Assembly: GCF_000419765.1 (NCBI RefSeq)
Contig: NZ_ATTQ01000014.1
Span: 1 to 64,000, forward strand
DNA length: 64,000 nucleotides
Direction: 5' to 3'
Origin: Rhizobium mongolense USDA 1844
GTDB lineage: Bacteria; Pseudomonadota; Alphaproteobacteria; Rhizobiales; Rhizobiaceae
Position 1 is the stretch's first letter, and each line of letters starts with the position of its first letter. Positions 34,080-42,930 of the stretch are shown piece by piece. Under the pieces are notes generated by a model. The model was given only the letters and a program-made list of their open reading frames with translations. It ran no database searches and was not told the origin of the DNA. A program made the translations under genes and the position numbers.

Positions 34080-35900
34080 TCAGTGGAAGAGCACGCTGGC
34101 GCCGTGGTCCGAGGCGCCGACGGCGCGGCGGAAGGGAGCGAAGAGCTCGCGGCCCATACCGAATTCATTGTCCGAAAGATCGGCGGTCACCGGCTCGCGG
34201 TCCGCCAGGGTGGCGGCATCAAGGAGGACTTCCAGCGTGCCGCGGATCGCATCGAGCCGGATGATGTCGCCGTCTTGTATGCGGGCGATCGGCCCGCCCT
34301 CGACAGCCTCCGGCGTGACATGGATCGCAGCGGGAACCTTGCCTGACGCGCCGGACATGCGTCCGTCCGTGAGCAGGGCGACGTGGAAGCCGCGGTCCTG
34401 CAGTACGCCGAGCGGCGGCGTCAGCTTGTGCAGCTCCGGCATGCCGTTTGCCTTCGGCCCCTGGAAGCGCACAACCGCCACGAAGTCGCGGTTGAGCTTG
34501 CCTTCCTTGAAGGCGTCCTGCAGCTCTTGCTGGCTATGGAAGACGATCGCCGGTGCCTCGATGATATGGCGGTCCGGCTTCACCGCGGAGATCTTGATGA
34601 CCGCCTTGCCGAGATTGCCGCGCAGCATCTTCAGGCCGCCATTCGCCTGGAACGGCGTTTCGATGCTGGCGAGCACCTTGCCATCGTGGCTCTTTTCCGG
34701 TGCCGGTTCGCGAACGACCGTGCCGTCGTCGCCGAGGCGCACGTCGATCGTATAGGCTTCGAGACCCTGGCCGGCAACCGTGCGCACGTCATTGTGCAGC
34801 ATGCCCTTCTTCAAAAGCTCCTTGATGAGGAAGCCCATGCCGCCTGCGGCGTGGAAATGGTTCACATCCGCCAGTCCGTTCGGATAGACGCGGGCAAGCA
34901 GCGGGATTTCCTCGGAGAGTTCGGCAATATCTTGCCAGGTGAGCTGGATGCCGGCAGCGCGCGCCATGGCGACGAGATGCAGCGTGTGGTTCGTGGAGCC
35001 GCCGGTTGCGTGCAGGCCGACGACGCCGTTGACGATGGAGCGCTCGTCGATCATTTCGCCGGCCGGCGTGAATTCGTTGCCGAGCGCAGTGATCGCCAGA
35101 GCGCGCTTTGCCGCCTCGCGCGTCAGCGCTTCGCGCAGCGGCGTGCCCGGATTGATGAAGGACGAGCCGGGCAGATGGAAGCCCATGATCTCCATCAGCA
35201 TCTGGTTGGAGTTTGCGGTGCCGTAGAAGGTGCAGGTTCCCGGGCCGTGATAGGACTTGGACTCGGCCTCGAGCAGCTCGGCGCGGCCGACCTTGCCTTC
35301 CGCATAGAGCTGGCGCACACGAGACTTCTCGTCGTTGGGCAGCCCGCTGGTCATCGGCCCCGCCGGCACGAAGATCGAGGGCAGGTGGCCGAAGGAGAGG
35401 GCCGCGATCACCAGGCCCGGCACGATCTTGTCGCAGACGCCGAGGAAGAGCGCCGCATCGAACATGTTGTGCGACAAACCGATGCCGGCAGACATGGCAA
35501 TCAGGTCGCGGGAAAAGAGCGACAGCTCCATGCCCGGCTGGCCCTGCGTGACGCCGTCGCACATGGCCGGAACGCCGCCGGCGACCTGGGCAATGCCCCC
35601 AGCTTCCGCCGCAGCTTCGCGGATGATCGCCGGATAGGTCTCGAAAGGCTGATGGGCCGAGAGCATATCGTTGTAGGCGGTGATGATGCCGAGATTGGGC
35701 ACGCGGTCGCCCGCCAGGGCATCCTTTTCGGAGGGGGAACAGATCGCAAAGCCGTGGGCGAGGTTGGCGCAGCCGAGTATCGAGCGGCTCACGCCCTTGG
35801 AAGTTGCGGCCTGCAGGCGTTCCAGATATCGCTCGCGCGTCGGTTTTGATCGTTCGACGATGCGGGATGTGATCGCGGAAATGCGTGCGTTAGCGGACAT
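34080..35900 (-). CDS. edd: Edd, 6-phosphogluconate dehydratase
   Basis: Entner-Doudoroff enzyme converting 6-phosphogluconate to KDPG; Fe-S dehydratase of the IlvD/Edd family. 606 residues, standard length. Motifs: TAYNDMLSAHQPFETYP, GTCTFYGTANSNQMLMEIMG (cluster Cys), HATGGSTNHTLHLVAMARAA, LTDGRMSGASGKVPAAIHVT. Third gene of zwf-pgl-edd; 65 bases follow pgl. eda (KDPG aldolase) is not in the window. Confidence 0.97.
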   Translation of the reverse strand: MSANARISAITSRIVERSKPTRERYLERLQAATSKGVSRSILGCANLAHGFAICSPSEKDALAGDRVPNLGIITAYNDMLSAHQPFETYPAIIREAAAEAGGIAQVAGGVPAMCDGVTQGQPGMELSLFSRDLIAMSAGIGLSHNMFDAALFLGVCDKIVPGLVIAALSFGHLPSIFVPAGPMTSGLPNDEKSRVRQLYAEGKVGRAELLEAESKSYHGPGTCTFYGTANSNQMLMEIMGFHLPGSSFINPGTPLREALTREAAKRALAITALGNEFTPAGEMIDERSIVNGVVGLHATGGSTNHTLHLVAMARAAGIQLTWQDIAELSEEIPLLARVYPNGLADVNHFHAAGGMGFLIKELLKKGMLHNDVRTVAGQGLEAYTIDVRLGDDGTVVREPAPEKSHDGKVLASIETPFQANGGLKMLRGNLGKAVIKISAVKPDRHIIEAPAIVFHSQQELQDAFKEGKLNRDFVAVVRFQGPKANGMPELHKLTPPLGVLQDRGFHVALLTDGRMSGASGKVPAAIHVTPEAVEGGPIARIQDGDIIRLDAIRGTLEVLLDAATLADREPVTADLSDNEFGMGRELFAPFRRAVGASDHGASVLFH

Positions 35901-35965
35901 GGGAGGTATCCTGCCTTGGTTGCTTTCAAGTTTTTCGTTCGGCGGCTCTGCCCGAAGGCTTGGTC

Positions 35966-36664
35966 TTACGGCGCCCAGTAGATTTCGACCGGGGAAGCCG
36001 CCCGGCGCAGAACGGCCCGGATCGGCATCTCGGCCTCTTCTCCGGCCTCTTCCGCTTTCGCCAGCGTATCTTTCTTGCCCGCGCCTTCGATGTGAAGCAC
36101 CAGGAGCCGGGCATCCTGAAGGCTGGAGAAGGTGAAGGTCAGGCGCGGCTCGCCGGCGCCTTGCGCTTCCATCGTGATGATGCCGCGCGGCGTCGCCGGA
36201 TCGAGCGCGGCAGCAAGGTTGCTGCCGCCGGGAAAGAACGATGCCGTGTGGCCGTCGCCGCCCATGCCGAGGATCACCACATCGAACGGGTTGCCAATCG
36301 CTTTCGTTTCGGCAGTCGCAAGCCTTGCCGCATCTTCGGCAGAGCCTGATTTCTGATAGAGCGGCAGAAAGCGCGCCGCCTTCGCCTTGTTCTGCAGCAG
36401 ATTGTTTGCGACCAGCAGATGGTTCGAACGCTCATTGTCGGCGGGAACGAAGCGCTCGTCAACAAGCGTGACGGTCACCTTGCTCCAGTCGAGGTCGCGG
36501 ACGGAGAGCGCCTGGAAGAAGGCCTTCGGCGTCGAGCCGCCGGAAACGGCGATGCTGGCCGTTGCGCGGGCTGTGATCGCTGCAGAAAGCCGCTCCGTCA
36601 CCTTGTCCGCAAGGCCGCTTGCAAGTTCCGCTGCATTGGTAAAAGCATGCAAGGTTGCTGCCAT
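35966..36664 (-). CDS. pgl: Pgl, 6-phosphogluconolactonase
   Basis: Hydrolyses 6-phosphogluconolactone to 6-phosphogluconate. 232 residues of the DevB/SOL type: IAVSGGSTPKAFFQALS (phosphosugar-binding loop), VTLVDERFVPADNERSN and VVILGMGGDGHTASFFPG. 11 bases after zwf, so clearly the same operon. Confidence 0.96.
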   Translation of the reverse strand: MAATLHAFTNAAELASGLADKVTERLSAAITARATASIAVSGGSTPKAFFQALSVRDLDWSKVTVTLVDERFVPADNERSNHLLVANNLLQNKAKAARFLPLYQKSGSAEDAARLATAETKAIGNPFDVVILGMGGDGHTASFFPGGSNLAAALDPATPRGIITMEAQGAGEPRLTFTFSSLQDARLLVLHIEGAGKKDTLAKAEEAGEEAEMPIRAVLRRAASPVEIYWAP

Positions 36665-36675
36665 CGCTCGCGATC

Positions 36676-38151
36676 CTAGATGTTGTCGTGCCAGGTGCGG
36701 CCTTCACGCTCGATGAGCGCGATGGCCTGGCTTGGGCCCCAGGTGCCGGCGGTATAGCCTTGAACGAGCTGGCCGGTTGTTTCCCAACCCTTGAGCATCG
36801 GGTCGACCCACTGCCAAGCGGCTTCAACTTCGTCGCGGCGCATGAAGAGCGTCTGGTTGGAGCGGATGACGTCCATCAGCAGACGTTCATAGGCGTCCGG
36901 ATTGCGCACATTGAAGGCTGACGCAAAGCTCATGTCGAGGGAGACGTTGCGCAGGCGCATGCCGCCCGGGCCGGGATCCTTGATCATCAGCGACTGCTTG
37001 ACGCCTTCGTCCGGCTGCAGGCGGATGATGAGCTGGTTCTGGTTGATGCGGCCGGCCGCCTGGTCGAAGATTGCGTGCGGGATCGGCTTGAAGGTAATGA
37101 CGATTTCCGACATGCGGCCGGTAAGACGCTTGCCGGTGCGGATGAAGAACGGAACACCCGCCCAGCGCCAATTGTTGATCTCAGCCTTGATGGCAACGAA
37201 GGTTTCCGTGTTCGAAACGCCGCCTTCCAGCTCTTCGAGGTAGCCCTTGACCGGGCCGCTGCCGGAGGCGCCGGCGCGGTACTGGCCGCGCACGGTGACC
37301 TGCTCGACGTTGGAAGCATCGATCGGCTTCAGGGCGCGCAAGACCTTCAGCTTTTCGTCGCGGACCGCCTCGGAATCCATCGATGACGGTACTTCCATGG
37401 CGGTCAGGCAGAGGAGCTGCAGAATGTGGTTCTGCACCATGTCGCGCAGTGCGCCGGCGGTGTCGTAATAACCGGCGCGGCCTTCCAGGCCCACGGCTTC
37501 GGCAACCGTGATCTGCACGTGATCGATGTAATTGGCGTTCCACAGCGGCTCGTAGAGGGCGTTCGCAAAGCGCAGCGCCATCAGGTTCTGCACCGTTTCC
37601 TTGCCGAGATAGTGGTCGATGCGGAAGATCTGCTCTTCCTTGAAGACACGGCCGATCGTATCGTTGAGTGACAGTGCCGAGGAAAGGTCGCGGCCGATCG
37701 GCTTTTCGACGACGATGCGCGTCGACTTGGTGATCAGCTTGTGTTCGGCGATCTTCTGCGAGATGTCGCCGAAGATGCCGGGTGCGACGGCGAGGTAGAA
37801 GGCGCGGACGCGGTCCTTGCCCTCGTCCAGCAGTTTCTTCAGCTGATCCCAGCCGCCGTCAGAACGCGCGTCAACGGAGACGTAAAAGAGGCGCTTGCAG
37901 AATTTCTCGACTTCCGCCTCGTCATACTCGCCCTTCTTCAGATGCTCCTTGAGGGCATCCTGCGCGAACTTGCGGTATTCGTCATCGGAAAGCGGGCTGC
38001 GCGAAGCGCCGATAATGCGCGTCGGCTCGGTGAACTGGCCCTCGATCTGGCGGTGATAAAGGGCGGGAAGGAGCTTGCGCTCGGCAAGATCGCCGCTGCC
38101 GCCGAAGACGACATAATCAAAGGGTTCGACGGGAATGATCTGGCTGCTCAT
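36676..38151 (-). CDS. zwf: Zwf, glucose-6-phosphate 1-dehydrogenase
   Basis: Oxidises glucose 6-phosphate with NADP, first step toward the Entner-Doudoroff and pentose phosphate routes. The N-terminal nucleotide site VVFGGSGDLAERKLLPALY and the active-site stretch FRIDHYLGKETVQN identify it. 491 residues from the ATG at 38151 (MSSQIIPVEPFDY), preceded by GAGAGAAGAG; an ATG 5 codons earlier overlaps that site. First gene of zwf-pgl-edd. Confidence 0.97.
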   Translation of the reverse strand: MSSQIIPVEPFDYVVFGGSGDLAERKLLPALYHRQIEGQFTEPTRIIGASRSPLSDDEYRKFAQDALKEHLKKGEYDEAEVEKFCKRLFYVSVDARSDGGWDQLKKLLDEGKDRVRAFYLAVAPGIFGDISQKIAEHKLITKSTRIVVEKPIGRDLSSALSLNDTIGRVFKEEQIFRIDHYLGKETVQNLMALRFANALYEPLWNANYIDHVQITVAEAVGLEGRAGYYDTAGALRDMVQNHILQLLCLTAMEVPSSMDSEAVRDEKLKVLRALKPIDASNVEQVTVRGQYRAGASGSGPVKGYLEELEGGVSNTETFVAIKAEINNWRWAGVPFFIRTGKRLTGRMSEIVITFKPIPHAIFDQAAGRINQNQLIIRLQPDEGVKQSLMIKDPGPGGMRLRNVSLDMSFASAFNVRNPDAYERLLMDVIRSNQTLFMRRDEVEAAWQWVDPMLKGWETTGQLVQGYTAGTWGPSQAIALIEREGRTWHDNI

Positions 38152-38183
38152 GAGCTCTTCTCTCAATCAGGCTGGTTGCGGCC

Positions 38184-38205
38184 TTTTAATCTAATCGATT
38201 TAAAA
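38184..38205. promoter_or_regulatory. A+T-rich inverted repeat upstream of zwf
   Basis: TTTTAA (38184-38189) and TTAAAA (38200-38205) form an inverted repeat with a 10-base centre, and AATCGATT (38193-38200) is a palindrome within it. It lies 33-54 bases before the zwf start, where a promoter or operator would be. The binding protein cannot be named. Confidence 0.35.
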
Positions 38206-38285
38206 AAGCCAGTGTGCGATGCAATGAATCTGTCGGATCTCGGTTTTAAAGCGAATTGCCCCGGGAGGAAATCCCGCAATCGCCC

Positions 38286-39584
38286 TTAAAACTTGTCGCG
38301 CAGCGCGAACCACGACAAGGCGAGGAATAGCAGCGGCGCGCGCATTGCCGCGCCACCGGGAAATGCCGGAATATCGAGCGCCTTGAAGAGCTCGAGATCG
38401 GCGGATTTTCCAAGCACCGTTTCTGCATAAAGTTTGCCGCAGTAATTTGACAGCATCACTCCATGGCCCGAATATCCGCCGATTGAGGTGACGCCCGGCA
38501 TCACTTCGCGCACGAAGGGCTGGCGCGGCATCGTTATGCCGACGCTGCCGCCCCAGGCATGCGTGATCTCGATGTCCCTGAGTGCCGGATAGATTTCGGC
38601 GATCTGGCGGCGGATATGTTCGCTGATATCGCGCGGATTGTCGGCAGTATAGGCTTCCCGCCCGCCGAAAAGCAGCCGTCCATCCTTGGACCTCCGGAAA
38701 TAACGCACGACGAAACGCGAGTCGGCGACGGCTTCCCCTCCGGGAAGCACGGCAGGATACTTGTCGAGCGGCACGGTTGCGCCGATGAAGGAGCGGATCG
38801 GCATGACATGGCTTGCCGTCACCGGCTCCAGATTGCCGATATAGCCGTTGCAGGCAATCAGCGCGCGGCCGGCGGCAATTGTGCCCTTCGGCGTTTCGAT
38901 CGTCACCTTGCCGCCGCCCTGGCCGATTGCGGTCGCCCTGGTCATCTCGAAAATCTGCGCCCCGGCATTGGCCGCAACGCGCGCCAGCCCGATCAGCAGC
39001 TTCAGCGGATGAATGTGGCCGGTGCCGGTGTCGCGCACGCCGCAGTAGTAGCGCTTGGAGCCGAGGCGCTCCCGCGTCTCTTCTCTGTCCATGAACCGCA
39101 GGTGCGGATAATCGTAACGAAGGGCTGCGATCTCGGCATTTTCGGAGTAGAAGCGCTTGTAGCTTTCCTTGTGCGAGACGTTCATCTGGCCGGGCATGAA
39201 TTCGATGTCGATCTGATATTCGGTCGCAAAATCGAGCAGGTGTTTCTTGGAAGCCTCCGCAAGATCGAAGAGCGCTTTGGAACGCTCGTAGCCGATCTTC
39301 TCCTCCAGTTCCTCCGGCCACCAGCGCTGGCCGGTGCCGAGCTGCCCGCCGTTGCGGCCGGATGCCCCGTCGCCGAAACGGCATGCATCGATCAGCACGA
39401 CAGAGACGCCAGCTTTCGCCAGATTATATGCCGCCTGCAAGCCGGTATAGCCGCCGCCCACGATGGCGACGTCGCAGGTCTTCGATCCGTCAAGCTCCGG
39501 ATAGGTCGGCCGCTCGCCCACCGTCGCCTGGTACCACGAAACGCCCGGCGCGATGGGGCTCTGCCAGTTTTCTTGCACCGTCAT
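38286..39584 (-). CDS. puuB: FAD-dependent amine oxidase, PuuB/OrdL-like
   Basis: Likely gamma-glutamylputrescine oxidase or a related DAO-family enzyme. 432 residues. The FAD dinucleotide motif is VAIVGGGYTGLQAAYNLAKA near residue 38; RFGDGASGRNGGQLGTGQ is typical of the PuuB/OrdL branch. The C-terminal HAWGGSVGIT and GGYSGHGVMLSNYCGK stretches fit. It follows a PuuA-like synthetase by 12 bases on the same strand, supporting putrescine use, although exact substrate is inferred. Confidence 0.88.
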   Translation of the reverse strand: MTVQENWQSPIAPGVSWYQATVGERPTYPELDGSKTCDVAIVGGGYTGLQAAYNLAKAGVSVVLIDACRFGDGASGRNGGQLGTGQRWWPEELEEKIGYERSKALFDLAEASKKHLLDFATEYQIDIEFMPGQMNVSHKESYKRFYSENAEIAALRYDYPHLRFMDREETRERLGSKRYYCGVRDTGTGHIHPLKLLIGLARVAANAGAQIFEMTRATAIGQGGGKVTIETPKGTIAAGRALIACNGYIGNLEPVTASHVMPIRSFIGATVPLDKYPAVLPGGEAVADSRFVVRYFRRSKDGRLLFGGREAYTADNPRDISEHIRRQIAEIYPALRDIEITHAWGGSVGITMPRQPFVREVMPGVTSIGGYSGHGVMLSNYCGKLYAETVLGKSADLELFKALDIPAFPGGAAMRAPLLFLALSWFALRDKF

Positions 39585-39596
39585 GCGGCGGCCTCC

Positions 39597-41033
39597 TCAC
39601 ACGTTGAGCAGCAGGAATTCGCGTTCCCAGGGGCTGATCACCTGCATGAAGGTTTCGAACTCTCCCCGCTTCACGCCTGCATAGAGGCCGATGAATTCCT
39701 TGCCGAACACCTCCTCGAATGCCGGTTCGTCTTCCAAGAGTGCGACGGCTTCGAGCAGGCCGCGCGGAAGGTCGATCGACCCTTCATTGGCTGCGTCCTC
39801 GGTCGGTGCCGTCGGCTCGATCTCCTTCATGATGCCGAGAAGGCCCGATGCCAGCGAAGCAGCCAGGGCCAGATAGGGGTTGGCATCCGAACTCGGCAGC
39901 CGGTTTTCGACGCGCCGTGCCTGCGGGTCGGAAACCGGCACGCGGAATGCGGTGGTGCGGTTGTCGTAACCCCAGGCGTTGTTGACTGGGCAGGACATGT
40001 CCGGCGCAAGGCGCCGGTAGGAGTTGACGTAGGGCGCCAGCATCACAAGTGCGCTCGGCACATATTTCTGCATGCCGCCGATGAAGTGGAAGAACTCCTT
40101 CGACGCCGATCCGTCGGAATTGGAAAAGACGTTTTTGCCGGTCCCGATGTTGACGACCGACTGATGGATATGCATCGCCGAGCCCGGCTGACCCTGCATC
40201 GGCTTCGCCATGAACGTCGCATAGATATCGTGTTTCAGCGCAGCCTCGCGGATGGTGCGCTTGAACATGAAGACCTGGTCGGCAAGCTCGATCGGGTCGC
40301 CGTGGCGCAGATTGATCTCGAGCTGCGCGGGGCCTTCCTCATGGATCAGCGTGTCGATCTCGAGGCCCTGTTTCTCGGAAAAATGATAGATATCGTCGAT
40401 CAGTTCGTCGAACTCGTTGATGCCGGCGATCGAATAACCCTGGCCGCCGAGGATCGAGCGGCCCGATCGGCCCTTCGGCGGGCGCAACGGATAATCCGGG
40501 TCGTCGTTGTTGGCGACGAGATAGAATTCGATCTCCGGCGCGACGACCGGTTTCCAACCGCGTTCGGCGTAAAGTCCCATGATCCGCTTGAGAAGGTTGC
40601 GTGGTGTATAGGGAACCTCCTCGCCTTCCGAGTTGACGATATCGCAGATCACCTGCGCCGTCGGATCAGTCTCCCAAGGAACGACGGAAAGCGTCGAAAG
40701 ATCGGGCATCAGCTTGAGGTCGCTGTCACGGGGCTCGTAGCGGAAGCTCTCGGTCTCCTCGGGATATTCGCCGGAGATCGTGTGGCGATAGATCGCCGAG
40801 GGCAGGGCCAGCGACGTATTGGATGTAAATTTCGATGTCGGCATCATCTTGCCGCGCGGAACGCCGGCGAGGTCCGGGGTGATGCACTCGATGTCCTCGA
40901 TGCCGCGTGCGCGAAGCCACTGCGCCGCTTCCTTCCAGTTTGCCACACCGCGCGAAGATCCGGGATCTGGGGGAATTTTCGTAGAGGCAGGCACGTTTCT
41001 GGCAGGTTTCAGCGTCGTCTTCTTGGGTGACAT
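39597..41033 (-). CDS. puuA: Glutamine synthetase family protein, PuuA-like
   Basis: Type-I-like glutamine synthetase relative, probably gamma-glutamylputrescine synthetase, joining glutamate to a polyamine using ATP. About 478 residues from ATG 41033 (MSPKKTTLKP); 41042 is also possible and neither has a strong ribosome-binding site. Visible motifs: EIEFYLVANND, AQLEINLRHGDPIELADQVF, FMAKPMQGQPGSAMHIHQSV, then NNAWGYDNRTTAFRVPVSD. It lacks the adenylylation-type sequence of GlnA as far as I can see. Operon with the PuuB-like gene. Confidence 0.9.
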   Translation of the reverse strand: MSPKKTTLKPARNVPASTKIPPDPGSSRGVANWKEAAQWLRARGIEDIECITPDLAGVPRGKMMPTSKFTSNTSLALPSAIYRHTISGEYPEETESFRYEPRDSDLKLMPDLSTLSVVPWETDPTAQVICDIVNSEGEEVPYTPRNLLKRIMGLYAERGWKPVVAPEIEFYLVANNDDPDYPLRPPKGRSGRSILGGQGYSIAGINEFDELIDDIYHFSEKQGLEIDTLIHEEGPAQLEINLRHGDPIELADQVFMFKRTIREAALKHDIYATFMAKPMQGQPGSAMHIHQSVVNIGTGKNVFSNSDGSASKEFFHFIGGMQKYVPSALVMLAPYVNSYRRLAPDMSCPVNNAWGYDNRTTAFRVPVSDPQARRVENRLPSSDANPYLALAASLASGLLGIMKEIEPTAPTEDAANEGSIDLPRGLLEAVALLEDEPAFEEVFGKEFIGLYAGVKRGEFETFMQVISPWEREFLLLNV

Positions 41034-41154
41034 GGCACACATGTTCGCGGTTGATCGGAAGGTCATCATAACTGGAGTTTGGCAATTGGCGAGGGGCAGG
41101 AGCGTTGACTTTCGCCATTTGATAGAAAAAGAAGGCGCCACTCACGGAAGGGAA

Positions 41155-42342
41155 ATGGGCTTGAGACTGAAGAGCGACGTGATCGTCATAGGCGCGGGCG
41201 CCGCCGGAATGATGTGCGCCATCCGCGCCGGGCAGCGCGGCCGCTCCGTGGTCGTGCTCGATCACGCGAAAGCGCCGGGGGAGAAAATCCGCATCTCGGG
41301 CGGCGGCCGCTGCAACTTCACCAATATCCATGCCGGCCCGAAGAACTTCCTGTCCGCCAATCCGCACTTCTGCAAATCCGCCCTTGCACGCTTTACGCCT
41401 GCCGATTTCATCGCCATGGTCGAGGGCCACGGAATTGCCTGGCATGAAAAGTCGCTCGGCCAGCTCTTCTGCGACAACAGTGCCAAGGACATCATCCGGA
41501 TGCTGCTCGACGAGATGCGGGCGGCAGGTGTGCAACTGCGGTTGCAGACCGAAATCCTGGCCGTTGAAAAAGACAGCGACGGCTTTCGCGTCAGGACGTC
41601 CGAAGGCGAATACGAGTGCGCCTCGCTCGTCGTGGCGACCGGCGGCAAGTCGATACCGAAAATGGGTGCGACGGGTTTTGCTTACCGCATCGCCGAACTG
41701 TTCGGTCTGGCGCTTGTCGAAACGCGCCCGGGTCTCGTGCCGCTGACGCTCGATCCCGTCCTATTGGAAAGCATTGCGCCGCTTTCGGGGATCTCGGCGC
41801 CGTCCGAAATACGGCATGGAAAAACCGGCTTCCGCGAGGCCCTGCTCTTTACCCACCGCGGCCTTAGCGGCCCGGCAATCCTGCAGATATCCTCCTATTG
41901 GCGGGAAGGGGATGAGATCGCCATCGATATCGAGCCGGACGTCGACCTTCTGCTGCATCTGAAAAAAGCCAAGCAGGCGAACGGCCGCCAGTCGGCCCAG
42001 ACGGCGCTCGGTGAAATCCTGCCGAAGCGGCTGGCGCAATATCTGACGGAACGGGAAGCCATTTCCGGCAACATGGCCGATCTCTCGGACAGGGGGCTCA
42101 TCCGCCTCTGCGATGCGGTGCAGAACTGGAAGATCAAGCCTTCCGGCTCGGAAGGCTATCGCACCGCCGAAGTGACGCTTGGAGGCATAGATACCACTGG
42201 GCTCGACTCCCGCACGATGCAGGCGAAAAGCGTACCCGGCCTCTATTTCATCGGCGAATGCGTCGATGTGACGGGATGGCTCGGCGGCTATAATTTCCAA
42301 TGGGCCTGGGCCTCGGGTTTTGCCGCAGGTGAATCCTTGTAG
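41155..42342 (+). CDS. HI0933/YhiN-family flavoprotein
   Basis: NAD(P)/FAD-dependent oxidoreductase of unknown physiological substrate, 395 residues. FAD motif at the N-terminus (VIVIGAGAAGMMCAIRAGQR), family mark ISGGGRCNFTN, and C-terminal GECVDVTGWLGGYNFQWAWA. ATG 41155 is preceded by GGAAGGG. It is divergent from the puuA-like gene with a gap of 121 bases. The family is widespread and poorly characterised. Confidence 0.92.
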   Translation: MGLRLKSDVIVIGAGAAGMMCAIRAGQRGRSVVVLDHAKAPGEKIRISGGGRCNFTNIHAGPKNFLSANPHFCKSALARFTPADFIAMVEGHGIAWHEKSLGQLFCDNSAKDIIRMLLDEMRAAGVQLRLQTEILAVEKDSDGFRVRTSEGEYECASLVVATGGKSIPKMGATGFAYRIAELFGLALVETRPGLVPLTLDPVLLESIAPLSGISAPSEIRHGKTGFREALLFTHRGLSGPAILQISSYWREGDEIAIDIEPDVDLLLHLKKAKQANGRQSAQTALGEILPKRLAQYLTEREAISGNMADLSDRGLIRLCDAVQNWKIKPSGSEGYRTAEVTLGGIDTTGLDSRTMQAKSVPGLYFIGECVDVTGWLGGYNFQWAWASGFAAGESL

Positions 42343-42492
42343 GCAGGAATCTGGAGCAGGAGATTCAAGACTCGTTAAGAAGGTTGCGCCATCGTGTCCC
42401 AATGGCCGTTAGGAAAGAGCTTCCTAAATCGCGCTTTACCGGCAAGCCGTTTTGATGGATTGTTGAGTCTTGAACGAAGTGAGGATCTTCGC

Positions 42493-42636
42493 ATGAACAG
42501 GAACGCACGACGCGCCCGCGCCATCGCAATCGCTCAGGCAAAGCCTGATACGAAGCTTGCGACCTCCCGCTTCCTCATGCTCGCGACCGGTGCAACGGCG
42601 GCACTTGTGAGCATCCTGATCGTTCACGTCTTCTGA
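42493..42636 (+). CDS. Small single-pass membrane protein (hypothetical)
   Basis: 47 residues: a basic N-terminal half (MNRNARRARAIAIAQAK) and a C-terminal hydrophobic helix (FLMLATGATAALVSILIVHV) reaching nearly the end. GTGAGGATC lies about 10 bases upstream of the ATG. The frame continues upstream to 42394 but without a ribosome-binding site. Probably real on size, composition and translation signal; no function can be given. The 294 bases after it (42637-42930) show no gene, only scattered A+T-rich palindromic bits such as AGATATCT. Confidence 0.5.
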   Translation: MNRNARRARAIAIAQAKPDTKLATSRFLMLATGATAALVSILIVHVF

Positions 42637-42930
42637 CACACCCCTTTCGTCATACTTTTTGCGCTTTGTCCTTATGCGGCAAACTCTGGGCGGATACGCT
42701 GTTGTGGGAAGACACGATTTCAAACGGTTCAGCTTATCTGAATATTAAGATATCTTCTGTCACATTCACCTCGAATGTTTGGGCATCGCCGCTTTTGTGC
42801 CGGAGATGATTTGGCAATGATTGCCGCCTGACCCCTCGGGTTCCCCAGTGTCCCACAATCAGCTCGATGCACTCGGCCGGCGCCGATTTCAGCCGGTGGG
42901 AGGAGTGGTGTATGGAAGGCCGGTATCGCC

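Noticed and set aside
34383..35849. A 488-codon open frame on the + strand opposite edd
   Set aside because: Mirror frame of a clear dehydratase gene; no domain, no ribosome-binding site, composition typical of antisense shadow.
38559..41030. An 823-codon open frame on the + strand opposite the PuuB/PuuA-like genes
   Set aside because: It is the antisense shadow of two well-supported genes with intact family motifs; its translation is rich in Arg/His/Asp with no recognisable domain. High-GC codon bias opens such frames.
42637..42930. A regulatory RNA in the gap before the chemoreceptor gene
   Set aside because: Small palindromes (AGATATCT) occur, but no stable hairpin with a T-run and no promoter-terminator pair is evident.
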